Assembly: GCA_905235615.1 (NCBI GenBank)
Contig: CAJOMB010000024.1
Coordinates: forward strand, 1-13,066
Direction of reading: 5' to 3'
Length of the DNA: 13,066 bases
Origin: an uncultured Bacteroidales bacterium
Lineage (GTDB): Bacteria > Bacteroidota > Bacteroidia > Bacteroidales > UBA932
Within the stretch, counting starts at the first letter, position 1; each line of letters opens with the position of its first letter. Made by a program: the position numbers and the translations under genes. The notes beneath the pieces were generated by a model that saw nothing but the letters and a program-made list of their open reading frames with translations, was not told where the DNA came from and did no database searches. Below are positions 7,371 to 13,066 of this stretch, in pieces.

Positions 7371-8204
7371 ATGATTTGCATGCCTGACGTCAAAATCAAC
7401 CTGGGGCTCAACGTCCTGGAAAAGCGGCCGGACGGTTTTCACAACCTGGAAACCCTCTTTGTCCCGTACCCCGGAATCGCAGACCGCTTAGAGATTATCA
7501 CCGGGGAGGACTACAGCCGCACCCTCTCCTCCCTGCAGGAGCGCTATGTCTCCCTCACCCAGGCCATATCGGCCGATGGGAAGCTCATGATTACCCTTGC
7601 CCGGAAGGAAGGGGTGGACTGGGACCCGCTGAAAGACCTTACGGCCAGGGCCTATTTCCTGCTCTCGGAAGATTTTGACCTCCCGCCCATGAAGATTTAT
7701 TTGGAGAAGCTGTCTCCGGTAGGGGCTGGTTTGGGAGGAGGCTCGTCGGACGCCGCCTTCGCCCTTCGCGCCATGGCGGAGCTCTCCGGCTTGCACCTGG
7801 CCGATGAAACCCTGGCCGCCTACGCCGCCCGCTTAGGCAGCGACTGCGCCTTCTTCGTGTACAACCGGCCCATGTTCGGAAGCGGCCGCGGAGAGGTGCT
7901 GGAGCCGTATGACTTGGATTTGGACGCTTATCGGATAGAAGTGGTGATACCCCGGGGAGTGGCCGTTTCAACGGCCGACGCCTACCGTGGCATTGTGCCG
8001 AAGCGTCCGGAAAAACCGCTCCGGGAGGTGCTTTCGCAGCCGCTTTCTACCTGGAAGGAAGAGTTGAAGAACGATTTTGAGGAAACGGTCTTCCGGCGCT
8101 ATCCGGCCCTTTCGCAGGTAAAGGCAGACCTCTATGCCCGCGGGGCCGTATATGCCGCCATGTCCGGCAGCGGCAGCGCCTGTTTCGGTATTTTCCCCCG
8201 TTAG
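7371..8204 (+). CDS. ispE: 4-diphosphocytidyl-2-C-methyl-D-erythritol kinase IspE
   Basis: 277 residues. IspE phosphorylates CDP-methylerythritol with ATP in the non-mevalonate (MEP) isoprenoid pathway, in the cytosol. The ATG at 7371 is chosen because MICMPDVKINLGLNVLEKRP then DGFHNLETLF aligns with Bacteroidales IspE N-termini, while the longer frame adds an unlikely hydrophobic tail. GHMP-kinase motifs are present: Lys8 in VKINLG, the phosphate loop PVGAGLGGGSSDAAFAL at 116-132, GSDCAFF at 156-162 (Asp158 probably the catalytic base) and AAMSGSGSACFGIF at 262-275. It stands alone on the plus strand between two minus-strand units, and its stop overlaps that of the convergent envC-like gene. 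Confidence 0.97.
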   Translation: MICMPDVKINLGLNVLEKRPDGFHNLETLFVPYPGIADRLEIITGEDYSRTLSSLQERYVSLTQAISADGKLMITLARKEGVDWDPLKDLTARAYFLLSEDFDLPPMKIYLEKLSPVGAGLGGGSSDAAFALRAMAELSGLHLADETLAAYAARLGSDCAFFVYNRPMFGSGRGEVLEPYDLDLDAYRIEVVIPRGVAVSTADAYRGIVPKRPEKPLREVLSQPLSTWKEELKNDFEETVFRRYPALSQVKADLYARGAVYAAMSGSGSACFGIFPR

Positions 8205-9412
8205 TCCTTCAACCAGTTTTCAGGATTCTGGGGCGTGGAGCCCTTCCAGAGCTCGAAGTGGAAGAGGTCTTCTCCACCGATGGTGTCCACCGTGCCCACC
8301 ACCTGGCCCACGGTAATCTTTTGGCCGGCCTTTACGGAGACGGATTTGAGTTTGCTGTACAGGGTGAAATACTCCCCGTGATTCACCAGCACGCACTGGT
8401 TGTAACCGGGCAGCACCACTATCTGGGAGACGGTTCCGCCAAAGACGGCCTTCGCCTGGGCTCCACGCTGGACCACCAGCGTGACGCCGTTGTTCTGGGG
8501 CAGCTGGACATTCTTGTACACGGGATGGCTGTGTTTGCCGAAGCGTTCCACCACCGTGCCTTCCACCGGCCAGGGAAGCCGGCCCTTGTTGGCGGCAAAC
8601 TCGTTGGACAGCTTGGTGTCTACGGCGGTTGAGGTGGTCTTGGCGCTGCTTCCGGAGGTCTTTTTGCCGGAGTCGCCGCTCTGCTTTTTGGTCTGCTGGC
8701 GGATGAGCTCCGCAATCCTGCGGTTCAGCTCTTCCTTCTGCCGGTTTTTCTCCTTGAGCTGCTTCTCGTAGGTGCGGCGGTCCTTCTTGAGCTGATTCAC
8801 CATCTTGGAGGCGTCTCCCTCTTCACTCTGGAGCTGCGAGCGCTCGCTCACCACCTTCTTCCGGGTTTCGTTCACCTGTGCCTTGAGCTTGCCGAGCCGC
8901 TCTTTCTGCGCTTCCAGTTGGGCCGATGCCTCCCGCAGCTTGAGCGCCTCCGCACTCATCTGCTTAGAGAGGTTGCGGAAATAGTCAAAGCGGTTGAAGG
9001 CCTGTCCCATGGAATCGCTGGACAGGATGTACATATACCACAGGCGGGTGTCCCGGTTCTTGTAGGCGCCCTTCACCAAGCGGGAATAGTAGAGCGAAAG
9101 GGTGTCGTGGCGGGCCTGCAGGCGGTTCAGTTCCTTTTGGCACACATACAGGGAGTCGTTCAGCTCTTTCAGCTGCTTGTCATAGGTGGCAATGAGCTGC
9201 TCCCGGGCGCTGATTTTCCTTCTTACCAGGGTGAGGTTGCTCAGGACCTTGTTGCTGTTTTTGATGTTCTGGTCCAGCTGGCGGTTCAGAACCTTGATGT
9301 CGTTTTCCAGCTGGGCGCGAAGAGACTCCAGTTTCTTGACCGAAGCGTTTTGCGCTCCGGCACTCAGGGCCGTTAAAACGGCCACCAGCATTATGCAGAG
9401 GAATTTTTTCAC
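8201..9412 (-). CDS. EnvC-like murein hydrolase activator (coiled coil plus degenerate LytM/M23 domain)
   Basis: 403 residues. The start is a GTG within a GTGA overlap with the TPR gene stop (9409-9412). A signal peptide ends near AGAQ (20-21). Residues about 23-240 are a long charged coiled coil in two blocks, a Gly/Ser/Lys/Thr linker follows (about 241-265), then a LytM/M23 domain (about 278-403). Zinc-site residues are mostly lost: the HGxD position reads NNGVT (307-311), the YxHL position reads YSKL (352-355) and HxHFE reads LFHFE (383-387). This is the pattern of EnvC, which does not cut peptidoglycan but switches on amidases at the septum. A periplasmic role in cell separation is therefore likely by family analogy. 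Automated tools will probably call it an M23 peptidase. Confidence 0.9.
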   Translation of the reverse strand: MKKFLCIMLVAVLTALSAGAQNASVKKLESLRAQLENDIKVLNRQLDQNIKNSNKVLSNLTLVRRKISAREQLIATYDKQLKELNDSLYVCQKELNRLQARHDTLSLYYSRLVKGAYKNRDTRLWYMYILSSDSMGQAFNRFDYFRNLSKQMSAEALKLREASAQLEAQKERLGKLKAQVNETRKKVVSERSQLQSEEGDASKMVNQLKKDRRTYEKQLKEKNRQKEELNRRIAELIRQQTKKQSGDSGKKTSGSSAKTTSTAVDTKLSNEFAANKGRLPWPVEGTVVERFGKHSHPVYKNVQLPQNNGVTLVVQRGAQAKAVFGGTVSQIVVLPGYNQCVLVNHGEYFTLYSKLKSVSVKAGQKITVGQVVGTVDTIGGEDLFHFELWKGSTPQNPENWLKD

Positions 9413-11043
9413 TCGTCTTCGGGTTCCAGGCGGGCCGCCTGCTTTCTATAGACTTTGGCATTTTCCGTTTCTCCCAGGGCCTCCAGCACCGTGGCGTAAT
9501 GCTGCAGAATCACGGCGCTGTCCTTGCCGCCGTACAGCATGGCATGTTTGAAGAAAGGCTTGGCTTCCAGGTCTTTCCCCATCAAGTGCAGGATCCAGGC
9601 AAAGGTGTCCAAGTACGTGGCGTTGTCGGGTTCCTGCTCCACCGTCTTCTTGGACATGTTGTAGGCCTTCTTGAGTTTTTTGCCCTCCACGCTCAGGTAA
9701 TAGGCGTAGTTGTTGAGCACCGGGGCGTAGTCCGGATTCAGTTTCAGGGCCTTCTCGTAGGTCTTGTAGGCGTTCTTGGCATCTCCCTTGGAGTGGTAGG
9801 CGTCTCCCAGCTGGCTCAGGGCGTTCACGCGCAGCTCCTTGTCCTTGGGATAGGCGGAGAGCACGTATTCACTGTTGCGGATAATGCCGTCGAAGTCTTT
9901 CAGTTCATAGCAGGCCAGGCTGGCATAGTCCAGGAAAGCCAGTTCTCCAAAGCGCTTGAAGGCATCCAAGGCTCTCTCCTTCAAGGGTTCCCACTGCTTC
10001 TGGAGCTGGAGATACTGCACATAGGTGGCGGTCTGGCTCAGGCTCTCGGGATAGAGATCGGCACATTTCCGGAACCACTTTCCGGCCTCTTCCGTCCTTC
10101 CGGTAGAATAATAATAGGAGCCGATGGTGGAGAGCATGGTGCTGTCCGTAGGATGGGCGGCGCCGGCCATGACGGCCAGGGAGTCGAAGCCGGAGCGGTG
10201 AATCTGGAGGATCTTGGGATCTAAGGAGCGGGTAAGGTTGCCGATATACATGCTCTTGGTGGAGGCGGGGATGTCCTCCGAATGGAAGAAGGGCTCCAGC
10301 GTCTGGAAATACTCCTTGTAGCGGCGCCCCCGGCGGTACACCTCCGACTTGCCCAGCACGGCGGGCATGTAGGCGCTGTCCAACTCCAGGGCCTCCCCGT
10401 AGCGCACCAAGGCCAGGGAATCCTTGAAATCGGCCAGATAATAATCTCCCAGCATGGAGAGGACGGAGGGAACGGAGTACTGCTCGTTGAACTTTTCCAG
10501 CAGGGCGGCGCCTTCGTCCTGATGGCCCATGGCGGTATATACGTCGTAGCGGGTGCGCACCACCTCTTCCGACAGCCCGCGCAGCTTCTCAATCTCGTCC
10601 AAGGCCTTCAGGGCCTTCTCGTACTTCTGGTTCTTGAGGTACAGGTCCAGCACTTCGTAGAGGGCGCCGTCGTTGTCCGGGAAGTCCTTCACCATGCCCT
10701 CGTATAGCGCAATGCCTTCTTCCGGCAGGTTCTGCAGCACCCTGAGGCGGGCCTGCATGCGGCGGTACCAATAATTGGCGCTGTCTATGGCCACGGCCTT
10801 GGAGCCGGCCTCCTGCGCCGCGTCCAAGTCCCTGTCTTTCAGGGCCGACAAGGCCAGGTAGTACCAGACGGCATCGTTCTCCGGCTGGGCCACCGAAAGG
10901 GTTTGGAGCAGCTTCCGGGCCTGTTTGTTGTTCCCGTTGCTGTACAGGGTGACGGCGTCTATGAGGTTGGCCTCCACCTCCTGCGCGGAGGCGCAGAAGA
11001 CAGGCAGGCAGCAAAGGCTTATCAGGATGAGAGTTTTTCTCAT
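9409..11043 (-). CDS. Secreted tetratricopeptide-repeat protein
   Basis: 544 residues with a signal peptide (MRKTLILISLCCLPVFCASA, cleavage near ASA-Q). Nearly all of the mature protein is helix pairs of TPR type; the clearest lie at about 24-90, 105-145, 300-330 and 405-500 (ALSQLGDAYHSKGDAKNAYK, then YEKALKLNPDYAPVLNNYAY). Such proteins are periplasmic or membrane-associated scaffolds; no enzyme motif is seen. The gene is translationally coupled to the EnvC-like gene, so a link to cell-wall remodelling is plausible. As I recall, a TPR gene also lies near the M23/EnvC gene in Bacteroides, with a DUF4292 gene between; none is present here. The promoter carries a large palindrome. Confidence 0.88.
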   Translation of the reverse strand: MRKTLILISLCCLPVFCASAQEVEANLIDAVTLYSNGNNKQARKLLQTLSVAQPENDAVWYYLALSALKDRDLDAAQEAGSKAVAIDSANYWYRRMQARLRVLQNLPEEGIALYEGMVKDFPDNDGALYEVLDLYLKNQKYEKALKALDEIEKLRGLSEEVVRTRYDVYTAMGHQDEGAALLEKFNEQYSVPSVLSMLGDYYLADFKDSLALVRYGEALELDSAYMPAVLGKSEVYRRGRRYKEYFQTLEPFFHSEDIPASTKSMYIGNLTRSLDPKILQIHRSGFDSLAVMAGAAHPTDSTMLSTIGSYYYSTGRTEEAGKWFRKCADLYPESLSQTATYVQYLQLQKQWEPLKERALDAFKRFGELAFLDYASLACYELKDFDGIIRNSEYVLSAYPKDKELRVNALSQLGDAYHSKGDAKNAYKTYEKALKLNPDYAPVLNNYAYYLSVEGKKLKKAYNMSKKTVEQEPDNATYLDTFAWILHLMGKDLEAKPFFKHAMLYGGKDSAVILQHYATVLEALGETENAKVYRKQAARLEPEDE

Positions 11044-11050
11044 AAGATTA

Positions 11051-11081
11051 CAAAAATACTTGTTTTGGCCAAAACATCCAA
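11051..11081 (-). promoter_or_regulatory. Bacteroidales-type promoter for the TPR-envC operon
   Basis: On the minus strand TTG (11081-11079), a 20-base spacer and TATTTTTG (11058-11051) match the -33/-7 consensus, with the ATG seven bases downstream. The spacer is almost wholly filled by a perfect palindrome (next entry), so the promoter is probably regulated. Confidence 0.62.
11061..11076. repeat. Perfect 16-base palindrome TGTTTTGGCCAAAACA (candidate operator)
   Basis: Self-complementary over all 16 bases and centred between the -33 and -7 elements of the TPR-envC promoter. A near copy, TTTTGGTCAAAA, lies at 11160-11171 at the front of the sigma factor gene. A dimeric regulator binding here would block the leftward promoter; its identity is unknown. 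Confidence 0.6.
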
Positions 11082-11089
11082 CATCCCTA

Positions 11090-11120
11090 TTGGGTGTTTA
11101 TGATTTTTTTGCGAAATTTG
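11090..11120 (+). promoter_or_regulatory. Possible promoter for the sigma factor operon
   Basis: TTG at 11090-11092 is followed by 20 bases and GAAATTTG (11113-11120), one mismatch from TAnnTTTG. If real, transcription would begin after the ATG at 11100 and force a later start codon, such as TTG at 11151. The -7 element lies in one arm of an inverted repeat. Confidence 0.3.
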
Positions 11121-11747
11121 TCTCTGCCACTAAAACAAATTTCGGACCCATTGAAACGTTTTTGGTCAAAACTGCATCTTATACAGTGGACTTCGGGTGA
11201 AGAGTCACTTTCCGGAGCGTCATCCATAGAGCGCTTAGCCACCGCCTGTCTTGAAGGAGACAAGGCGGCGCAGAGACGCCTCTTCGATGCTCTGGCACCC
11301 AAGATGATGGCTGTTTGCCTGCGTTATATGGGAAACCGGGAAGACGCCCAGGACGTGCTCCAGGAGGGATTCATCACCCTGTTCACCAAACTTTCCAGCT
11401 ATGAGGGAAGCGGTTCCTTCGAAGGCTGGGCCAGAAGGATCTTTGTCAATACTGCACTGATGCATCTCAGGAAGACGGATGCCCTGGGTCTGAGCGACGA
11501 CATCTCGGAGGCCCGCGGCCTCTTCACCCAGGAGGCCACGCCGTTGGAAAAAATGGGGTACAAGGAGCTCATGCGGCTCATCGAAGCCCTCCCTCCGGAC
11601 GCCCGCACGGTCTTCAACATGTATGTTGTGGAAGGGTATTCGCACAAGGAAATTGCAAAGGAACTGGGATGCACGGAAGCCACCTCGCGCTCCAAATTGC
11701 AAAGGGCCAGGCTTCGTCTGCAGGAAATGATAAAAGAAGAAAAATGA
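11100..11747 (+). CDS. ECF-type RNA polymerase sigma factor (sigma-70 family)
   Basis: 215 residues from the ATG at 11100. Region 2 spans about 45-125: LATACLEGDKAAQRRLFDAL, MMAVCLRYMGNREDAQDVLQ, then EGFITLFTKL and GSFEGWARRIFVNTALMHLRK. Region 4 spans about 155-212: LPPDARTVFNMYVVEGYSHK, EIAKELGCTEATSRSKLQRA. It would direct RNA polymerase to a small regulon. The first 40 or so residues are unlike the family and come from AT-rich DNA full of symmetric elements, so the true start may be the TTG at 11151 (198 residues). The ATGA overlap at 11744-11747 couples it to a membrane protein that is probably its regulator. A divergent TPR-envC operon shares the upstream region. Confidence 0.93.
   Translation: MIFLRNLSLPLKQISDPLKRFWSKLHLIQWTSGEESLSGASSIERLATACLEGDKAAQRRLFDALAPKMMAVCLRYMGNREDAQDVLQEGFITLFTKLSSYEGSGSFEGWARRIFVNTALMHLRKTDALGLSDDISEARGLFTQEATPLEKMGYKELMRLIEALPPDARTVFNMYVVEGYSHKEIAKELGCTEATSRSKLQRARLRLQEMIKEEK
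11112..11144. repeat. 10-base inverted repeat CGAAATTTGT / ACAAATTTCG
   Basis: The arms at 11112-11121 and 11135-11144 are perfectly complementary, with a 13-base loop. The left arm overlaps the possible -7 element of the sigma operon. No T-run follows on either side, so an operator or leader hairpin is likelier than a terminator. Confidence 0.5.
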
Positions 11748-12925
11748 CAGAACGTGAATTTGACATACAGGTAAGAAATCTCTTACAGGACGCTCAGGAG
11801 CCCGTTTCCGGGGAGTTGTGGGAAGGTGTGGCCGCCGGCCTCGGGCGTCGGCGCCGGGCTGCCATCCTTCGTGTCTGGGGCTCTGTGGCCTCCGTGGCAG
11901 CCGCTGCCGCCGTGGCCTTGTTCGTATTCCTGAAACCGTCCGCTCCCGCCGTCCTTACACCGGATCATTCTAACTATTCTTCAATATTTATGTCAGAGGA
12001 ACCCGGGGAAACCGTCCTTCCCCAGGAAGAACTTGTGGAAGTGCAGGTTCCCCGGAACAATCCTCGTCTATCCGTAGCAGCCCCCGCCCCTGTCAAAGCG
12101 CCGGTTTCTGATCCGGTTCCCGAACCGCAGGTCCCGGAGGTGGCGGCAGCCCCCGCCCCGGTTCAGGAGGCTCCGGCAGCTCAGAAGGCTGCGTCGGCCT
12201 CCCAGGTCAGGGCTCAGGACGCCAACGCGGCCCTTAACCTGTTGGCATTCGAGGCTTCGAAATCGGCCCCCAAGAAGGCTTCGGGCTTCTCCATGGCCGC
12301 TTTCGGCAATTTCCAGGCCGGCCAGCGTGCCGGCATACAGGGCGTATATCGGCGTTACGGTGCTCCGCCCCTTGGCAAGGAGGAAGGCATTTACAACGAA
12401 AGCCCGGAGGTGAGTTTCAGCCTGCCCTTCTCGGTGGGCGTGGGCTTCCAGTGGAACCTTTCGCCCCAATGGGCGCTGGGCACCGGCATCCGTTACACCA
12501 ACCTGCAGCGCACCTTCGTGGGAAGCTACAAGGGAGACGGCTTCTATCTGGAACAGACAGACATAGACAACCGCCAGCATTGGGTAGGCATTCCGCTCAA
12601 CGTGTATTATAGCATTGTGAACAAAGGCCGATGGAACGTGCACGTTTTTGCGGGCGGCGGTGTGGAATGGCTCTTGGACAACCACTTCCTCATCCACAAC
12701 AACCCCTCGGATATCCAATATCACCAGTCCAAGAACGGTATTCCGCAGTTCTCGGCCGGCGCCGGTCTGGGTGTGGAATTCAAGATTACCCCTTTTGTGG
12801 GCCTCTATTTAGACCCCAGCTTCCGCTACTTCTTCGCTACGCAGAACCAGCCGCGCTCCCTGCGCACCGTCCAGCCCCTCCGCTTCGACGTCGAGGCCGG
12901 CATCCGCTTCTCCTTCGGCCGGTAA
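11744..12925 (+). CDS. Membrane-anchored probable anti-sigma protein with C-terminal outer-membrane beta-barrel domain
   Basis: 393 residues from the ATG at 11744, chosen for its ATGA overlap with the sigma factor stop. Residues 1-37 are a short charged cytosolic part (MTEREFDIQVRNLLQDAQEP, then LWEGVAAGLGRRRR); arginines 35-38 precede one transmembrane helix (about 40-64, Ala/Val-rich), giving an inside-facing N-terminus. Residues 65-180 form a Pro/Ala/Val-rich linker with APAPVKAPVSDPVPEPQVP. Residues about 180-393 show alternating strands with aromatic girdles (FSVGVGFQWNLSPQWALGTG, GIPLNVYYSI, VHVFAGGGVEW, GVEFKITPFVGLYLDPSFRY) and end GIRFSFGR, as in outer-membrane beta-barrels of the porin/PF13568 kind. 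By position and topology it may hold the sigma factor at the inner membrane while its barrel sits in the outer membrane. No zinc anti-sigma motif is visible, and the function is inferred. Confidence 0.82.
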   Translation: MTEREFDIQVRNLLQDAQEPVSGELWEGVAAGLGRRRRAAILRVWGSVASVAAAAAVALFVFLKPSAPAVLTPDHSNYSSIFMSEEPGETVLPQEELVEVQVPRNNPRLSVAAPAPVKAPVSDPVPEPQVPEVAAAPAPVQEAPAAQKAASASQVRAQDANAALNLLAFEASKSAPKKASGFSMAAFGNFQAGQRAGIQGVYRRYGAPPLGKEEGIYNESPEVSFSLPFSVGVGFQWNLSPQWALGTGIRYTNLQRTFVGSYKGDGFYLEQTDIDNRQHWVGIPLNVYYSIVNKGRWNVHVFAGGGVEWLLDNHFLIHNNPSDIQYHQSKNGIPQFSAGAGLGVEFKITPFVGLYLDPSFRYFFATQNQPRSLRTVQPLRFDVEAGIRFSFGR

Positions 12926-12965
12926 CTTACATGGGCCGGATTCAAATGCAGGAACTGCGGCCGGA

Positions 12966-12979
12966 AACGATATATCGTT
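12966..12979. repeat. Perfect 14-base palindrome AACGATATATCGTT
   Basis: Self-complementary over 14 bases in the gap after the beta-barrel gene. It overlaps by two bases the first of three tandem repeats, so the two elements form one composite site about 75-90 bases upstream of the next start codon. Confidence 0.5.
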
Positions 12980-13022
12980 ACACAAGATTGTGTTTCACAG
13001 ATTTGTGTTACACAGCCTTGTG
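12978..13022. repeat. Three tandem 15-base repeats, consensus TTACACAgnnTTGTG
   Basis: The units are TTACACAAGATTGTG (12978-12992), TTTCACAGATTTGTG (12993-13007) and TTACACAGCCTTGTG (13008-13022), with no spacer and 11 of 15 positions invariant. Each unit is itself an inverted repeat of CACA/TGTG. The last unit contains the TTG of the promoter for the next gene. This resembles an array of regulator sites. Confidence 0.65.
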
Positions 13023-13048
13023 TAATAAAAAATAATGTGCTATATTTG
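13018..13048 (+). promoter_or_regulatory. Bacteroidales-type promoter for the gene at the right edge
   Basis: TTG at 13018-13020, a 20-base spacer and TATATTTG at 13041-13048 match the consensus exactly; an ATG follows five bases later at 13054. The -33 element lies in the third tandem repeat. Confidence 0.65.
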
Positions 13049-13053
13049 CCAAA

Positions 13054-13066
13054 ATGACCGGATTAT
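13054..13066 (+). CDS. Start of an unidentified gene (runs off the window)
   Basis: An ATG five bases after an exact TAnnTTTG element opens a frame reading MTGL before the sequence ends. Only four codons are visible, so the product cannot be named. The short leader matches that of hicA, the TPR gene and ispE in this window, which supports a real start. Confidence 0.45.

Noticed and set aside
11112..11144. Inverted repeat as a rho-independent terminator
   Set aside because: The arms are AT-rich, the loop is 13 bases and no T-run follows.
12917..12964. Three GGCCGG hexamers at 12917, 12934 and 12959
   Set aside because: Uneven spacing and expected by chance in a GC-rich genome.
12978..13022. 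Tandem repeats as a CRISPR remnant
   Set aside because: Units are 15 bases, contiguous and without spacers, and no cas gene is near.
13008..13036. Hairpin TTACACA-GCCT-TGTGTAA followed by A-rich sequence, as a terminator for the sigma/barrel operon
   Set aside because: For the plus strand the tail is A-rich, not T-rich, and the stem is one unit of a tandem array overlapping a promoter, so a protein-binding site is likelier.

Overview
The window looks like chromosomal DNA of a GC-rich Bacteroidales bacterium, possibly Rikenellaceae or a related gut lineage; the rank below order is a guess. The evidence is the promoter style (TTG, about 20 bases, then TAnnTTTG, close to the start codon), the lack of clear Shine-Dalgarno sequences, the many lipoprotein signals, the gene families present (GH3, GH30, CotH-like lipoprotein, EnvC-like protein, ECF sigma factor with a membrane-anchored partner), and an IspE whose N-terminus matches Bacteroidales homologues. 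Genes are packed tightly, with 1-7 base gaps, 4-base start/stop overlaps and two convergent pairs whose stop codons overlap.

Layout. (1) 1-3429, plus strand: the end of a GH3 glycosidase, a GH30 lipoprotein glycosidase and a CotH-family lipoprotein, closely spaced as one probable carbohydrate-use operon; GH3 plus GH30 fits beta-glucan (perhaps beta-1,6-glucan) breakdown. (2) 7245-3426, minus strand: a lipoprotein of unknown function, the YifB/ComM AAA+ ATPase, a HicA-HicB toxin-antitoxin pair and the tRNA t6A enzyme tsaE. The AT-rich hicAB pair sits between yifB and tsaE and has its own promoter. (3) 7371-8204, plus strand: ispE of the non-mevalonate isoprenoid pathway. (4) 11043-8201, minus strand: a secreted TPR protein and an EnvC-like protein with a degenerate LytM domain, translationally coupled. 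(5) 11100-12925, plus strand: an ECF sigma factor coupled by an ATGA overlap to a protein with a cytosolic N-terminus, one transmembrane helix, a Pro/Ala linker and an outer-membrane-type beta-barrel. (6) 12926-13066: a dense regulatory region leading to the first codons of another plus-strand gene.

The least ordinary parts are the sigma factor/beta-barrel pair, which could carry a signal from the outer membrane to a sigma factor in one polypeptide, and the symmetric DNA elements placed exactly on promoters: a 16-base palindrome filling the spacer of the TPR-envC promoter, and a 14-base palindrome followed by three tandem 15-base repeats, the last carrying the -33 element of the gene that leaves the window. 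The hicA promoter likewise carries a short palindrome and a direct repeat. No RNA gene, CRISPR array or insertion sequence was seen.
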